Under the pieces are notes generated by a model that had not been told where the DNA came from, did not search any database, and saw only the letters and a list, made by a program, of their open reading frames with translations. From positions 124,001 through 188,000 of the forward strand of contig JAKSTI010000002.1 in the NCBI GenBank assembly GCA_024402665.1: DNA of 64,000 nucleotides, given 5' to 3'. The position numbers and the translations under genes are program-made. This DNA is from Treponema sp. Its GTDB lineage: Bacteria; Spirochaetota; Spirochaetia; Treponematales; Treponemataceae. Positions 1 through 12,200 of this stretch are shown in pieces. The first letter of the stretch is position 1, and each line of letters begins with the position of its first letter.

Positions 1-71
1 CTTGTTTTAGTTCTCTGCTGGAAAGTTTTATAGATACGTTCTGCTGCAGATAGTAAAAAGGAATTTCACTT

Positions 72-701
72 ATGAAAAAAATATGTTTTGTTTTCGCATT
101 AATTGCAGGAATTTTCATGACTTCCTGTACAACAGATATTACTCTTGAATTAAATAAAGACGGTTCTGTATCAGCAGAGTTTAAAGGTGCGGCCGGCGAA
201 GGTTTTGCTAAATTGATTAAAGCGGCAACTGGAGCAAAAGACGGGCAGGTAATTTTTGACACAAACAATATTGAATATGAACTGTCAAAAAGTGGACTTT
301 CAGATGTAAAAGCAGTTTCTAAAACAGGTGTTGATCTTAAAGTTTCAATGACAGATAAATCTAAAAAGTCAGTTTTCTTTAATTCAGATTTAATCAGGAT
401 TGAAAATAATAAACTTAAGCTTAAATTGTCGCCTTCTACTTTGAAAAGTTATTATGATGAAAGTGACGAACAGATTAAGATGTATCTTGATATGCTGCTT
501 TCACCTGTTTTTATGGATGAAGAAATCAGCGAAACTGAATATCTTGATTTTGTTGGCTCTATTTACGGTAAAGAAGTTTCTAAAGAACTGGAATCTAGCC
601 TTGTAAACATTGTGATTAAAAATCCGGATGGAAGTTCTAAGAAACATGTAATTTCAATGAGCCAGCTGCTTACATTAAGTGAAACAATTCTATTAGAATA
701 G
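72..701 (+). CDS. Putative lipoprotein, unknown function
   Basis: This is a 209-residue exported protein. A short basic start and hydrophobic stretch lead into a lipobox (MTSC, Cys19), so the mature protein is probably lipid-anchored. The remainder is soluble and rich in Lys, Ser and Asp, with no motif I recognise. A ribosome site (AAAGGAA) lies upstream of the ATG. In the 71 bases before it, one frame stays open from the window edge to a stop at 51-53, which could be the tail of a preceding gene but is too short to call. The lipobox is directly visible; function is unknown. Confidence 0.8.
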   Translation: MKKICFVFALIAGIFMTSCTTDITLELNKDGSVSAEFKGAAGEGFAKLIKAATGAKDGQVIFDTNNIEYELSKSGLSDVKAVSKTGVDLKVSMTDKSKKSVFFNSDLIRIENNKLKLKLSPSTLKSYYDESDEQIKMYLDMLLSPVFMDEEISETEYLDFVGSIYGKEVSKELESSLVNIVIKNPDGSSKKHVISMSQLLTLSETILLE

Positions 702-731
702 ACTTCTGTACAACTTACAAAAAAAAAATCT

Positions 732-740
732 TGTTATAAT
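732..740 (+). promoter_or_regulatory. Extended -10 promoter for the GH9 gene
   Basis: TGTTATAAT is an extended -10 element (TGn plus a perfect TATAAT). No good -35 box lies at the expected distance, as is usual for extended -10 promoters. Transcription would start near 747, leaving a short leader with a GGAAG ribosome site before the ATG at 763. Confidence 0.5.
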
Positions 741-762
741 CTCCCAAAAGGAAGTTATAAGG

Positions 763-2367
763 ATGAAAAACAAGACAGAACATATCTTTGTAAATCAGAT
801 TGGCTATGCTCCTGCAGAAAAGAAGCTGGCGTTTATTTCTAACTTTGACGGTTGTCCAAAAGAATTTAATCTTTGTGACAGTACTGGTAAGGTTGTTTAT
901 TCTGGGAAACTTGGTGACGGAATAAAAGATGCCCTTTGTGAAGAAGAAGTTTTTTGTGCCGATTTTAGTGATTTTTCTGAAGAAGGTTCATTTACAGTTT
1001 GTTGCGGCGGATTTGAAAGTTATCCTGTAAAAATCGGCAAAAATCTTTATAACGACTTATACAAATCAATTTTGAATTATTATACGCTTTCCAGATGTGG
1101 AGAGGAAGTTTCTGATAAAAAATGGGGACATCCTGCCTGCCACACTGTTGAAGCAGATATTTACGGAACAGATTTAAAAACAACAATTACTGGCGGATGG
1201 CATGATGCTGGAGATTATGGCCGTTATGTTGTAGCAGGAACTAAAACTATAATGGACCTTTTGATGGCCTATGAAAACTCTGGCTCTGTTTATTCTGATT
1301 TTGATATTCTTGAAGAAGTTCGTTTTGAGCTTGAATGGCTTTTGAAAATGCAGCGGGAAGATGGTGCAGTTTATCACAAAATTTCCTGCTATCATTTCTG
1401 CGGATTTGTGTTCCCTCAGTTTGAAACAGAAAAACAGGTTCTTGCTCCTGTATCAACTGCTGCTACTGCTGACTTTGCAGGTTGTCTTGCATTTGCATCT
1501 TCATTTTATGAAAATCAGGACAAGGCTTTTGCAGACAAATTAATGGCAGCTGCATTAAAAGCACAATCTTATCTTGATTCAAATGAAGATAATTTTTATT
1601 CAAACCCAAAAGAAATTACAACTGGCGGTTATGGAGACATGAACGTTAGTGATGAACGATATTTTGCTTTATGTTCCATCTTTGTAAAAACAAAAGATGA
1701 AGCATTATTGAAAAGAGCAATTGAAATCAGACTTAAGGCAATCAGGGAAGAAGTGATTGATCCAAAAGCGCCATGGAGACGAACCTGGTTTGAATCTTAT
1801 TCATGGGGAAATGTATCTGCATACGGAACAGAAATCCTTCTTAGAAATAAAGAGTTGCTTCCTGCTGAACTTTATGAAGAATTAAAAAATGCAATTATCA
1901 CTCGTGCAGAAAAAATTGTTTCTGTAATTAATGCCGCTTCTTACAAAACAAGTCATGAGAGAGTTTTCTGGGGAAGTAACGGTATGGTTTGTGATGAAGC
2001 TCATATTCTTTTGCTTGCCTACGATTTGACTGGAAAGAAGGATTACTTTGATGGTGCTGCAAGACAGTTAGATTATGTACTTGGATGTAATCCAATTAAT
2101 ATTTGTTATGTTACTGGAAGTGGAACTAATTCTGTAAAAAATCCACACCATAGACCTTCTGGTGCATTAAAAACTGTTATGCCTGGAATGCTTTCTGGTG
2201 GACCTTCTGCCGGATTGCAGGATGAAGTGGCAAGAAATAATCTTACAGGGCAGCCACCACTGAAGTGCTTTATAGATCATGTGGGAAGTTACAGCACTAA
2301 CGAAGTTGCTATTTACTGGAACTCCCCACTTGTTTATGTTATTGCTAAACTTGGATATTTGAAATAA
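763..2367 (+). CDS. GH9 family glycoside hydrolase (endoglucanase-like)
   Basis: This is a 534-residue family 9 glycoside hydrolase, expected to cleave beta-1,4-glucan chains by inversion. An N-terminal Ig-like domain (about 1-95, beginning with the typical FVNQIGY) precedes an (alpha/alpha)6 barrel. Catalytic signatures are intact: the Asp-bearing DAGDYGRY motif near residue 148, NPHHRPSG near 458, and NEVAIYWN near 513, where the Glu is the general acid. No signal peptide is visible from the chosen ATG, which has a good ribosome site (AAGGAAG). It therefore looks cytoplasmic and may act on imported cello-oligosaccharides rather than on fibre directly. Family assignment is firm; the exact substrate is inferred. 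Confidence 0.93.
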   Translation: MKNKTEHIFVNQIGYAPAEKKLAFISNFDGCPKEFNLCDSTGKVVYSGKLGDGIKDALCEEEVFCADFSDFSEEGSFTVCCGGFESYPVKIGKNLYNDLYKSILNYYTLSRCGEEVSDKKWGHPACHTVEADIYGTDLKTTITGGWHDAGDYGRYVVAGTKTIMDLLMAYENSGSVYSDFDILEEVRFELEWLLKMQREDGAVYHKISCYHFCGFVFPQFETEKQVLAPVSTAATADFAGCLAFASSFYENQDKAFADKLMAAALKAQSYLDSNEDNFYSNPKEITTGGYGDMNVSDERYFALCSIFVKTKDEALLKRAIEIRLKAIREEVIDPKAPWRRTWFESYSWGNVSAYGTEILLRNKELLPAELYEELKNAIITRAEKIVSVINAASYKTSHERVFWGSNGMVCDEAHILLLAYDLTGKKDYFDGAARQLDYVLGCNPINICYVTGSGTNSVKNPHHRPSGALKTVMPGMLSGGPSAGLQDEVARNNLTGQPPLKCFIDHVGSYSTNEVAIYWNSPLVYVIAKLGYLK

Positions 2368-2375
2368 CAGAGAAT

Positions 2376-3095
2376 CTAGTACAATTCAATCTGAGTTTTC
2401 AAAACGTCATTATCACCGTAAACACAGAAAATATGTTTGTCTTCTACAACAGCGTGTTTACAGGTGATTTTTTCGTTTTTAAATACAGGCATTTTGTAAG
2501 CAATGTGAATGTGATGATAGTTTCTGTTTTCATACAATTCTTCTGGTAAAGTTTCCATTGCGTAATCAAAATAAACAAGGTTATGAACGTGGTCATTAAA
2601 ATCAATGTCACTTCTTCTAACAGCAATTTCTTTTTCAGAAGTGAAGGTTTCTGGCATTGCGATTTTAGGAATCTTGAAGTTTTCAAATACTTTTCTGTCT
2701 TCTGCACCATAGCGGTTCATCAGATCATCTGTGATTTTTGCAGGACGTTTATTTACTAAATCAAACAAAGCCCATCTTGTAAGACCTTTTAATACAAGTT
2801 TGTCGTTTGCAAATAATTCAAAATCTCTGAGAGTATTAAATGGAGAACTTAATGGTTCAGTCCATGTCAAAACTTTAATAATATCTCTCATCTTTGGTAA
2901 TTCAAGAATTTCTACATACCAGTCTGTAAGAACCCAGCTGATTCCGGCATTTGCAGCTTCAATATTATTGTCTCCAGCTTTTTCTGAATGCTGACTTCCT
3001 GCGTTTTCAAGAAGTTTAAGGATTGCAGGATATTCCATTTCCATTTTTTTGTTAAAATCTTCCAGCATTGGCTGATAATTTAATTCTATAAACAT
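2376..3095 (-). CDS. Acyl-ACP thioesterase (FatA/FatB-like)
   Basis: This 239-residue protein resembles bacterial acyl-ACP thioesterases: two hot-dog domains, with a first-domain segment WVLTDWYVEI and a second-domain motif RRSDIDFNDHVHNLVY matching the family's conserved D-x-N-x-H-x-N region. The family hydrolyses acyl-ACP to free fatty acid in the cytosol and sets chain length. The gene ends nine bases from the GH9 stop on the opposite strand and shares an 80-bp divergent intergenic region with the next gene. The family call is good; chain specificity cannot be read from the sequence. Confidence 0.85.
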   Translation of the reverse strand: MFIELNYQPMLEDFNKKMEMEYPAILKLLENAGSQHSEKAGDNNIEAANAGISWVLTDWYVEILELPKMRDIIKVLTWTEPLSSPFNTLRDFELFANDKLVLKGLTRWALFDLVNKRPAKITDDLMNRYGAEDRKVFENFKIPKIAMPETFTSEKEIAVRRSDIDFNDHVHNLVYFDYAMETLPEELYENRNYHHIHIAYKMPVFKNEKITCKHAVVEDKHIFCVYGDNDVLKTQIELY

Positions 3096-3175
3096 GTAAA
3101 ACCCCTTTTTAGTCTTATTATTTTTTACTACAATTAAAACCGATTTACAAGAGTTAAAATTTTACTGGCGGTCTT

Positions 3176-6094
3176 ATGAAGAAATTATTTTTAGTTTTAA
3201 GTTTGTGTTTTCTTTCGTCACTTGGATTTAGTTATGAAGGAATTATGGCAGGAGAAAAAGAGCTTAGAGTTAGTTCTACAAAATGGTTTGATATAATCTA
3301 TCCGCCAGAATGCGCTGAATCTGCAAAAATCATTTATGAAAATGCAGACGCCCTTTACGAAGATATTTGCAGCAGTTACAATACCCAGCCTTATTTCAGA
3401 ATGCCAGTTACAATTACAAAAGAGGTGGAATCTTTTAATGCTTACTGGTCAAACGGATACTACAACAGAATTGTTCTTTATGATACAGCAGTTATTGATG
3501 AGCTGGCTGTTTTTTCAGAAACAATTCTTTCTACTTTCCGCCACGAATTGACTCACGCAGTTACATTTAATTTGAAAAGCGGATTAATGAAATGGGTCAG
3601 TAAAGTTTTTGGTGATTCAATTTCTGTTCAGTTCTGGCTTACTTCAACTGGAATGTCTGAAAGTGCAACTGTTACAATGGAAAGTTCTGATGGTGAAGGC
3701 CGACTTAATGATGAATTTATAATGCAGGAAGTAAAACAGGCAAAAATTGAAAATGCTTTTCCTGATTATTATGATGTTCAGGGTGCCAGCGATGTTTATC
3801 CTGCCGGAGTTTATTACTATTATGATGCGGCATTTTATCAGTATCTTCAGAATAAATATGGGATGGAAAAATATGCAAGGCTCTGGTATTTGAGTATAAA
3901 TATGGGAGCAATGGATTTTGCATCTGCTTTTAAAAAGGTTTATGGGACTGAACTTAAAGCTGAATGGAAAGAATTTATTGGATGGTTTAAAGTGCCATTG
4001 GAAGCGGAAGAAAATCCTGATCCGGTAAAGGCTGGTTTTGTTCAGGATTTTTTTGACTCTTCAAAGAAGGGATATTCCATTTTAAATGAAAACGGCAGCA
4101 TTTATGAAAGTCTTACTGTGTCTGCAAAAGGTCTTGCCTATATAGATTCCTCTGACAGAAGTGTCTATTTTAGAAGCGGGGAAGAAGGTTCTCAGAAAAT
4201 AAAACGGCTGTTCAATTTCCGCGGTATTCAGAAAATCAGATTTAGTGAAGACGGAAGATTCCTTGCTGTAGATTATTTGGGAACAGACACAAAAAATTAT
4301 AAGCGCAAGATTACGATTTATGATGTGGAAAATAAAAGTTTCTTTGAATTACAGGAAGCTGGTGTTGAAAATGGTGCTGTTATTGAAAAAGACGGCGAGT
4401 ATTATCTGGCATATACAACTTTCAGTTCTCAGTATTATGGCCTGAAGGTTCAGAAAATTTCATTAAATGAAAAAGGGCGGATTTCTGGCTTTGAACAGAT
4501 GGCAGAAACTGCATTTGAGTATGGAATTGTGCCTTCTTCTGTAACAGGTGCCGGTAACGGAAAAATTGCGTATATTAAAAAAGATAAACTGAATTATACA
4601 ATTAATCTTTGTGATCTGGATTTGAGCAATCCAACTGGTTATGCTTTGCCTTATGAAAAAAATGTAATCCGCTATCTGGCATATGCGCCTGCTGAAAATA
4701 AACTTACATTCAGCTGGACAAAAAAAGGAACTTTGCCACGCTACGGTGAATTTGATTTATCAAAGAAGAATTTTGCTCTTTTGCAGAAAGATATTTCTGG
4801 CGGTATTTTTGAGCCTGTTTTAGAAAATGGAAAGATTATTTATGGCGGACATTTTTATAATCAAGTGCGGCTTCTTCAAATGGAAGGGGAAACTGCCAAA
4901 GCACTGAAATTTGAAAGTGTGACTGCGAAAGTTTCAGGAAAGACAGGCTGGGGCAAGGAAGGAACTGTCAGTACAAGAAATTCTTTTGACAGTTCAACTT
5001 TGCCTTACGAAAAATATAGTTTCTTTAAGCACACCAAAAAGGGACTCATTATTCCATTCAGCTCATTAGAATCAAAATCATATTTTTTTGATGGTGCAAC
5101 ATATTCTTTGCCATGGGGAATTACATATACAACATCTGATCCATGGGGAGGACTAAATTATACTTTTGAAGCTGGTTATGGTCATGAAACTCAGTCTGTG
5201 GGAATAAGTGCTTCAATCAGCAGTGAAACAAATATAACTGGTTATGAAGTAAAAGGTTCTCTGGAATTTGATAAGCTTGGTGTTAAGCAGGAAAATCTGA
5301 AGCTGTACGGGTACATCGCTCAGCCAGTTGGAACAGTTTCTGCAATTCAGTTCAGCGATTCAATTTTGTTTAATGAAGGACGTCAGAACAGACCGGGAAA
5401 CATTTATGATACTGAACGATTCTGGCTTATTTCAAATTATTTTACAGCAGCCTATTCTTCAGTTCATCAAAGCGGCCCTTCAAGATTTGAAAAAGGCGGA
5501 ATCACAATTGGGGCGGGACTTACAAGTCAGTTCTATTATTCCACTTATAATCAGATAAGTTTATTTTCTTCTATCTATTTACCAAGACTTTTGCCTGTAA
5601 CAAACAGAAGAGGTTTTATTTATAATCTTCCAACAAGAATAGACGGAAACCTTTTTTGTTCAAATGCAAAAAATACTGATATGAACCTTCTTGGTTGGGA
5701 AATTAATTTTGGCATAGATAAAAAACTTCCTGTTTATAATCTTGCCAGCGTTGAATTAGAAACTATCTTGTTCGGGTACGAAATTCAAAAAACAGTTCCA
5801 TTGCTTTTGTTCATTTATGCCAACGAAGTAAGACTTTCTTTTGTATATGCCGGTGGATGGACAGAAACTTACGGGGCAAATCAATCCTGGAAAATTGCAC
5901 AGCTGCCAGATTATGTTTCAAAAATGGCCAGTGGTGAAATTCCATACAGTCAGTATTTTGGCTTTAATGTTGACCTGGGATTAAGCATGAACTTTGGTGG
6001 ACCTTTCAAATTTAATCTGGGATTCACTTATGCCATGAGCACACAGGATGGTTTTAAAGATTATTGCCAGCTTTTGTTAGATGCAAGGTTCTAA
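3176..6094 (+). CDS. Large exported zinc-peptidase-like protein with beta-barrel-like C terminus
   Basis: This is a 972-residue protein with a signal peptide (about 1-19). Residues 123-127 read HELTH, the HExxH zinc motif of gluzincin-type peptidases (peptidase MA-like), with Glu-containing segments further on that could supply the third ligand. The middle (about 290-600) has repeating beta segments like a TolB or WD40 propeller. The last ~300 residues alternate aromatic and polar residues and end in DARF, as outer-membrane beta strands often do. I infer an outer-membrane protein exposing a periplasmic peptidase-like domain. Whether the peptidase is active is unknown. Confidence 0.7.
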   Translation: MKKLFLVLSLCFLSSLGFSYEGIMAGEKELRVSSTKWFDIIYPPECAESAKIIYENADALYEDICSSYNTQPYFRMPVTITKEVESFNAYWSNGYYNRIVLYDTAVIDELAVFSETILSTFRHELTHAVTFNLKSGLMKWVSKVFGDSISVQFWLTSTGMSESATVTMESSDGEGRLNDEFIMQEVKQAKIENAFPDYYDVQGASDVYPAGVYYYYDAAFYQYLQNKYGMEKYARLWYLSINMGAMDFASAFKKVYGTELKAEWKEFIGWFKVPLEAEENPDPVKAGFVQDFFDSSKKGYSILNENGSIYESLTVSAKGLAYIDSSDRSVYFRSGEEGSQKIKRLFNFRGIQKIRFSEDGRFLAVDYLGTDTKNYKRKITIYDVENKSFFELQEAGVENGAVIEKDGEYYLAYTTFSSQYYGLKVQKISLNEKGRISGFEQMAETAFEYGIVPSSVTGAGNGKIAYIKKDKLNYTINLCDLDLSNPTGYALPYEKNVIRYLAYAPAENKLTFSWTKKGTLPRYGEFDLSKKNFALLQKDISGGIFEPVLENGKIIYGGHFYNQVRLLQMEGETAKALKFESVTAKVSGKTGWGKEGTVSTRNSFDSSTLPYEKYSFFKHTKKGLIIPFSSLESKSYFFDGATYSLPWGITYTTSDPWGGLNYTFEAGYGHETQSVGISASISSETNITGYEVKGSLEFDKLGVKQENLKLYGYIAQPVGTVSAIQFSDSILFNEGRQNRPGNIYDTERFWLISNYFTAAYSSVHQSGPSRFEKGGITIGAGLTSQFYYSTYNQISLFSSIYLPRLLPVTNRRGFIYNLPTRIDGNLFCSNAKNTDMNLLGWEINFGIDKKLPVYNLASVELETILFGYEIQKTVPLLLFIYANEVRLSFVYAGGWTETYGANQSWKIAQLPDYVSKMASGEIPYSQYFGFNVDLGLSMNFGGPFKFNLGFTYAMSTQDGFKDYCQLLLDARF

Positions 6095-6200
6095 AAAACA
6101 GTAATTTTTTGGTCTTTATCTGCCGATATTTAAAAAGTAGTATTATAATAATATAATAAATATATATAAAAATAGTACAAAAAAACGAGGTAGAGAAAGA

Positions 6201-9200
6201 ATGAAACTTAAAAAGTTAGTATCAATTTTTACGCTGTTTTTAATCAGCTTTGGTATGGTTTTTGCCCATGGTAAAAAAGATATCGAAGAGATTCAGGTAG
6301 ATAACCTTCAGAGCTGGCAGGAAAAAATTGATCTTGAAGCAAAGACTAAGAAGAAGGCAGTTAAGTACAACATCATGGTAACTGCTACAGACTTAGGTGG
6401 AAATCAGGCAATAGAAGGTCCTTTTAATCTTTATGTAGACCCAGAATCTGATAAGCCTGTTTCTGGTATTACAAACCCATACTATGATATGCGTGTTGTA
6501 GGTAACCTGAACATTGTAGGTACTTGTGTTGATGATGATGCAGTTGCAAGAGTAGTACTTATTCTTGATGAAGGTAAAGTAGATTCAGAAGGAAGAAGCA
6601 TTGAAAAGACTGTAAATGCAAAAGGTAAAGAATTCTGGTCTTATTATCTTGATACAAATGATCTTGAAGAAGGTCCTCATACAATTAAAGTAATTGGTTA
6701 CGATATTAATGGCCTTGAAGGAAATCCTTATGTTCTTCAGTGGCAGCTTGACAGAAAACAGCCTGTAACAGAAGTTGATAATATGACAATGGGTCAGCTT
6801 GTTTCTGGCAACGTTAATTTTAAAGGTCAGGTTTCTGACGGTAACGGAATTAAGGAATTATATTATTCTACAGATAGTGGAAATATCTTTGTTCCGGTAA
6901 AAGTTTCTAATGCTAAAACAGACAATAAGCAGAAAGTAAAAAATGCTATTGTTGATTTTAGTTTCTCTATTGATACCCGTAAATTTGAAGATGGAGCCGC
7001 TGTTGTATGGTTTAAGGCCGTAGATGAATCTGGTTCTGTTGGATACTATTCTTTCTTGTACTTTATAGATAATACAAATCCAGAAGTAACAATTGTTTAC
7101 CCTGGAAATAATGATACAGTTAATGGCAAGTTTACTGTTGCCGGTTATGCAAAAGATAAAATGGGAATGTCTAATCTCTCATGGTCTTTTGGAGATCAGC
7201 ATGGTGAATTTGAATTGATTCCTGGAAACCCATATTGGGCAGTAACAGTAGATGCTGTTAATTCAAAAGATAAATCTAAAAAATTCGTTGTTCGCGGTGA
7301 AGATACTGCAGGTAACGTTGTTGAAGTAACAAAAAATATTTCACTTGATCCAGAAGGGGACAAACCAGTAGTAACAATTACAGAACCTGCAAATGGTCAG
7401 GTATTTACTGGTAACAATGAACCTGTATTTGTTCGCGGATATATTACAGACGATGACAATGTAGTAAAAGTAAAAGTTCAGCTTGATGGAAAAGCTCCAG
7501 AAGAAATTGCTACTAAAGGTGGATTCAGCTATACATTCTGTGAAGCTTCAGAACTTTCTGCTGGTTCTCATAAAATTACAGTAGTTGGTTATGACCAGTA
7601 CGGAACAGCAAGTAATCCTGCTACAATTTCTTTTGATTCAAAAGGTATTGCTCCAACATTTGACAGAGTAACAATGAACGGACAGAACTTTGAAAACGGA
7701 ATGGAAGTTCATCCAGAAAGCGGTTCGGTATTTGAAGTTCAGATTAATGCTCAGCTTGGTCTTAAACAGGTTCACACAGAAATGACTTGGGGTAAAGACG
7801 GCTTACAAGGAAATACAGTTGAACTGAAGAATGCTGGTTCTTACAAAGTTTCAATTCCTGTTCCTGCAAACGCACCTCGTGGTGTAATGAATGTAGAAAT
7901 CAAAGCAATTGACTCATTGGATAGAATTTCTGAATACAGAGGTTTCTTCCATGTAACAGATGTTGCAAAAATTAAGAACGATGAACTTAAATTAGTATTT
8001 GATGACAGCGTATTTGTAGAAAAAGACGGTGTTCTTGAAGTAATCAATAATAAAGAATTCCCTGCTACAGGTTATGTACTTGGTGGAAATGCTACTTCTG
8101 TAGAAATTGTTCCTGACACTAGATTTGCCAGAGCAAGACTTGCCGGAAATCAGATTGTGCTTGAAGCAGGTTCTGCAACAGGTGCTTCTTCTCCTGTAAG
8201 AATCAGAGTTAGAACAGACAGAAACGGAAGAGTTCTTGAATCTAAACCTATTATTTTCAAAAATGACACTGCAACTCCAGTATTTGGTGCTATCCGTGCA
8301 AATGGAACAAGAGTAACAGATAAACCAGTTGATGGAAGAAATGGAGCTGTAAGAATCACAGGTTCAGTTGCCTGCGAAACAGGTGTTGCTTCATTAAAAT
8401 ACAAACTTTTGATGGCTCTTGCAGAAGTAAATCCTGCTACTGGTGTAGTTTCAAAAGTGACTAATTCAATTGAAGATGAATATCAGAACGTAAGACTTTC
8501 TGGCGGAGAATTCAGTCTTTCTGTAGATCCTTCAGAATATGGTACTGGAATGTTCCTTGTTGAACTTCTTGCAGAAAGTTCTGGCGGAAACAAAAAGGCA
8601 GCCGCAGTTCTGGTTAATAATATTCCAGATACAGAAGCAGTTCCAAAATTCAACATTTCATGGCTTAAAGGATTTGATTTGTATGCAGTTCCAGTTTACC
8701 AGGGTGAATTGGAAAAAGGATTTGAAGCATTTGCTGTAGCAGATATGACTTACGGGGCAAACTCTAAGGAATATTCAATTACAGTAGACGGCAAACCTGT
8801 AGTATCTAAATCGCCAACAGTAACAAAAGAATATACAATGAGCGCTCATTTTGCCACAGTAGACAATGCTCAGTATCGTAGTGGTATGACTGTTGCAATT
8901 CCTTATGCTTCTAAAAAAATTGACCACTATATTACACTTAATATTGATACAGCTGCTGCAATCAGTGGTGTAAACTATGAAATCTATGGAGACAAAGTTC
9001 CAGGCGGAGATGAAAAACAGTCTGGTGCTGCAAAAGTGACAAAAGAAGGGGACAGATATATTGCTGAAATCCCATTAAATAATCTTCCTGCTCGTGTTAC
9101 TCATATTAAAGCAACAATCAAATCACCAGCTTTCAAAGACACTGTTGAAACAGCTACAGTATTTGTAGTTCGTGAAGCAGAAGAAGAAACAGATGATGCA

Positions 9201-12200
9201 GAAAAGATTTATACACTTGCTGATGGCGGAACAATTTACGATTCAGTAGAAGGAAATTATGTATTCACAGAAGGTTCAGAATTCCTCTTCTACGTAAATA
9301 TTCCAACAACATTCAAAGCAGAGCTTGTATCTTCAACATCAGGTTTGAACATTGAAACAAGAGATCACCTTGTAGTTCTTACAGCAACAAAAGACGGAAA
9401 CTACAGAGGTGTAAGACTTAGAGTTACAGATCCATACGGACGCGTATTTGAATCAAGAAGCTTGAACTTCCTTGCAGACTCAGAAGGACCTTCACTTGTT
9501 GTTCAGAATACAGAAGCAATCAGCTGGGTGAAGAGAACTCTTTCTTTACGTGGTACTGCACAGGATGCACTTGGTGTTCGTTCAGTAGAATACTCTCTTG
9601 ATAACGGTGCAAACTGGAGCAGATTCTCTATCACTCCTGGAAGAGGCGTTACATTCAGCAGAGACATTGATTTGTCTTCTTTTGACGACGGACTTATTAA
9701 GATTAATATCCGCGCAACTGATAATGCAGAACACGTAGCTTATTTGAATCTTGCCTGCCTTAAAGATACAAAGGCTCCAGAAGTAACAGTAATTGAACCT
9801 TTGGAAGGTGACATTGTAAACGGTGAAACTCTTGTAGTATTCAAAGTTGATGATGACGGTTACTTTGACAAAGCAGAATATACACTTGCCGGCAGACGCA
9901 ATAAACTGGAAGTAGAACCACTTGTTTCAACATACGTTGGTACTCCAGAACAGCCAAATGATCCAAGAATGTCATTTGTATTTACAGATGATGCAGGAAA
10001 CGCAACAACAGTAAGTTCATGGGCATTTAAGGTTGATTCAAAAACAGACTTACCAGTAACAGAAATTCATATTCCAGAAGAAAATGAAGTTCTCACAAGA
10101 GATTTCAAGATTTCTGGTGTAGTATTTGATGATGATGGCGATTCTCAGATCTTCTATAGAATTGATAATGGTCCATATCGTCAGGTATCAGAAGATGAAG
10201 TTTACGGTGCTACAAACCCAGATCCAGAATATAGATTGAGATCAAACTATGAAATTACAGTTCCTCTTTCTGAAATGACAGATAATGAACATACAGTAAC
10301 AGTTTATGCAGTTGATTCAAACGGCGTAAGAGGTGAAGAAACAAAACGTAAGTTCAGAATCTCACTTGAAGAACCAAAGGGTTCTGTAGAAAAACCAACA
10401 ATTGATATTTCTGTAAAAGATGTAATTGAAATTACTGGTGTTGCTAGCGATAAGAACGGTATCCAGAAAGTAGAAATCTCTCTTGATAACGGTAACAGCT
10501 ACAATGATGCAGTTGGTAGAGAAAACTGGTCATACAAAGTAGACACAAGAGCAATCCCAGGTGGAACACAGGTAGTATTCTTAAGAATTACAGATAGATA
10601 CGGAATCACAGGACTTTATTCAAGTTTGATTAATATTGATAACAATGCTCCTGATGTATCACTTGAATTGCCATTAGACGATTCAACTTCAACAGGACAG
10701 TTGTTCTTCTCTGGACATGCTTACGATAACGTAGAAATTACAAATATGTACGTTACAATCCGTAACATGGAAAGAACAAGTTCTTCAGTAACAAAGAAAC
10801 TTAAGATTGACAGAATCATTGGTGAAACAATGGATATTTCTGATCTTCCAAATGGTTTCTATAACGTAGAACTTACAGCAGAAGATAAAGCTGGTAACAG
10901 AACAAATGTCAGCCGTAACATCCACCTTGATAAGAACAAGCCAAATGCTACAGTTGATATTCTTTACCCATTAAACGGTGAACATAAAAACGGATACTTC
11001 AATATTTACGGACAGGCAGAATGTCAGCCAGAAATTAAAGTTAAGTCTCTTAAACTTTACGTAGATAACAAACAGGTAAAAGAAACAGAACTTTCAAGTT
11101 CAGGATTCTTCAAGTTTGAAATTACACCACCATCTGCAAATAAAGAAGATGAAGTTGATGAAAACGGAGTTCCAATCAGAAATGCTGTAGATATGACAGA
11201 CGGAACTCACTCTTATAAAGTTGTAGCCGAACTTGAAAACGGAAAACGTGTAACTTCAAGAGAACAGACAGTTGTTTACAGCCACTCTGGTACATGGATT
11301 ACACTTGATAACTTTACTTACGGTGACTTTGCAACAGAACGCCCTTACTTAAAAGGAAAGGCAGGTTATATCCTGTCTGATGAAGAAGAAGCAATCTTGA
11401 ATGCAAAAGATACATCAAAAGAAGTAAAACAGCTTTATAACAACAAGAAAGTTGTAGACAAAATTGAAATCAGTTTTGATAACGGTAAGACATTTGAACT
11501 TCTTTCTAATAAGAGCAAGTGGCAGTATCGTGTAGAAAACCAGGATTTGACAGAAGGTTACCACTTCATGCTTGTAAGAGTAACAATGAAGAGCGGTGAA
11601 AGAGCTATTGAAAGAACAATTGTTCAGATTGATAACACAAAACCTTCTATCAGATTGATTGCTCCAGGAAGAGGCGGCCGCTATAACCAGGAACTTGATG
11701 TTTCAGGACTTTCAAGCGATAACGTATTGCTTAAGGATGTAACAGTTACATTCCGTAAAGGTGATAAATCTGCTTATGAAGTTCCAGCATTTATCCAGGG
11801 TCTGTACCTTGATGTACACTTCTGGGGTGCAACATTATTTGATGTAGGTGCCGGTCTTACATTCTTTGATGATAACGTTAAACTTCAGTTCCAGTGGGGA
11901 CAGTTTACACAGAATCAGCGTAATGCAGTAAACAACATGTTTAATTTGCCAGAAACAGATATGCGTTACGGTGGAGACAATGTAATTGGTATGAAGCTCC
12001 TTGCAAATATTTCTGCAATTCCATTCAGTTATTTCTTTGGACATGACTACGACTGGTTGTATGCAAACTTTGCTCTTGGTGCTCAGTTCTCAAGATTTAA
12101 TGAAACTGGTAGTGGAAAACCACAGTGGCTTTCTGCAATCCTTGGTCAGATTGAATTCCCTAAGGTTGTAAGAAAGAAGGCTAGTGCATTCAGCTCATTC

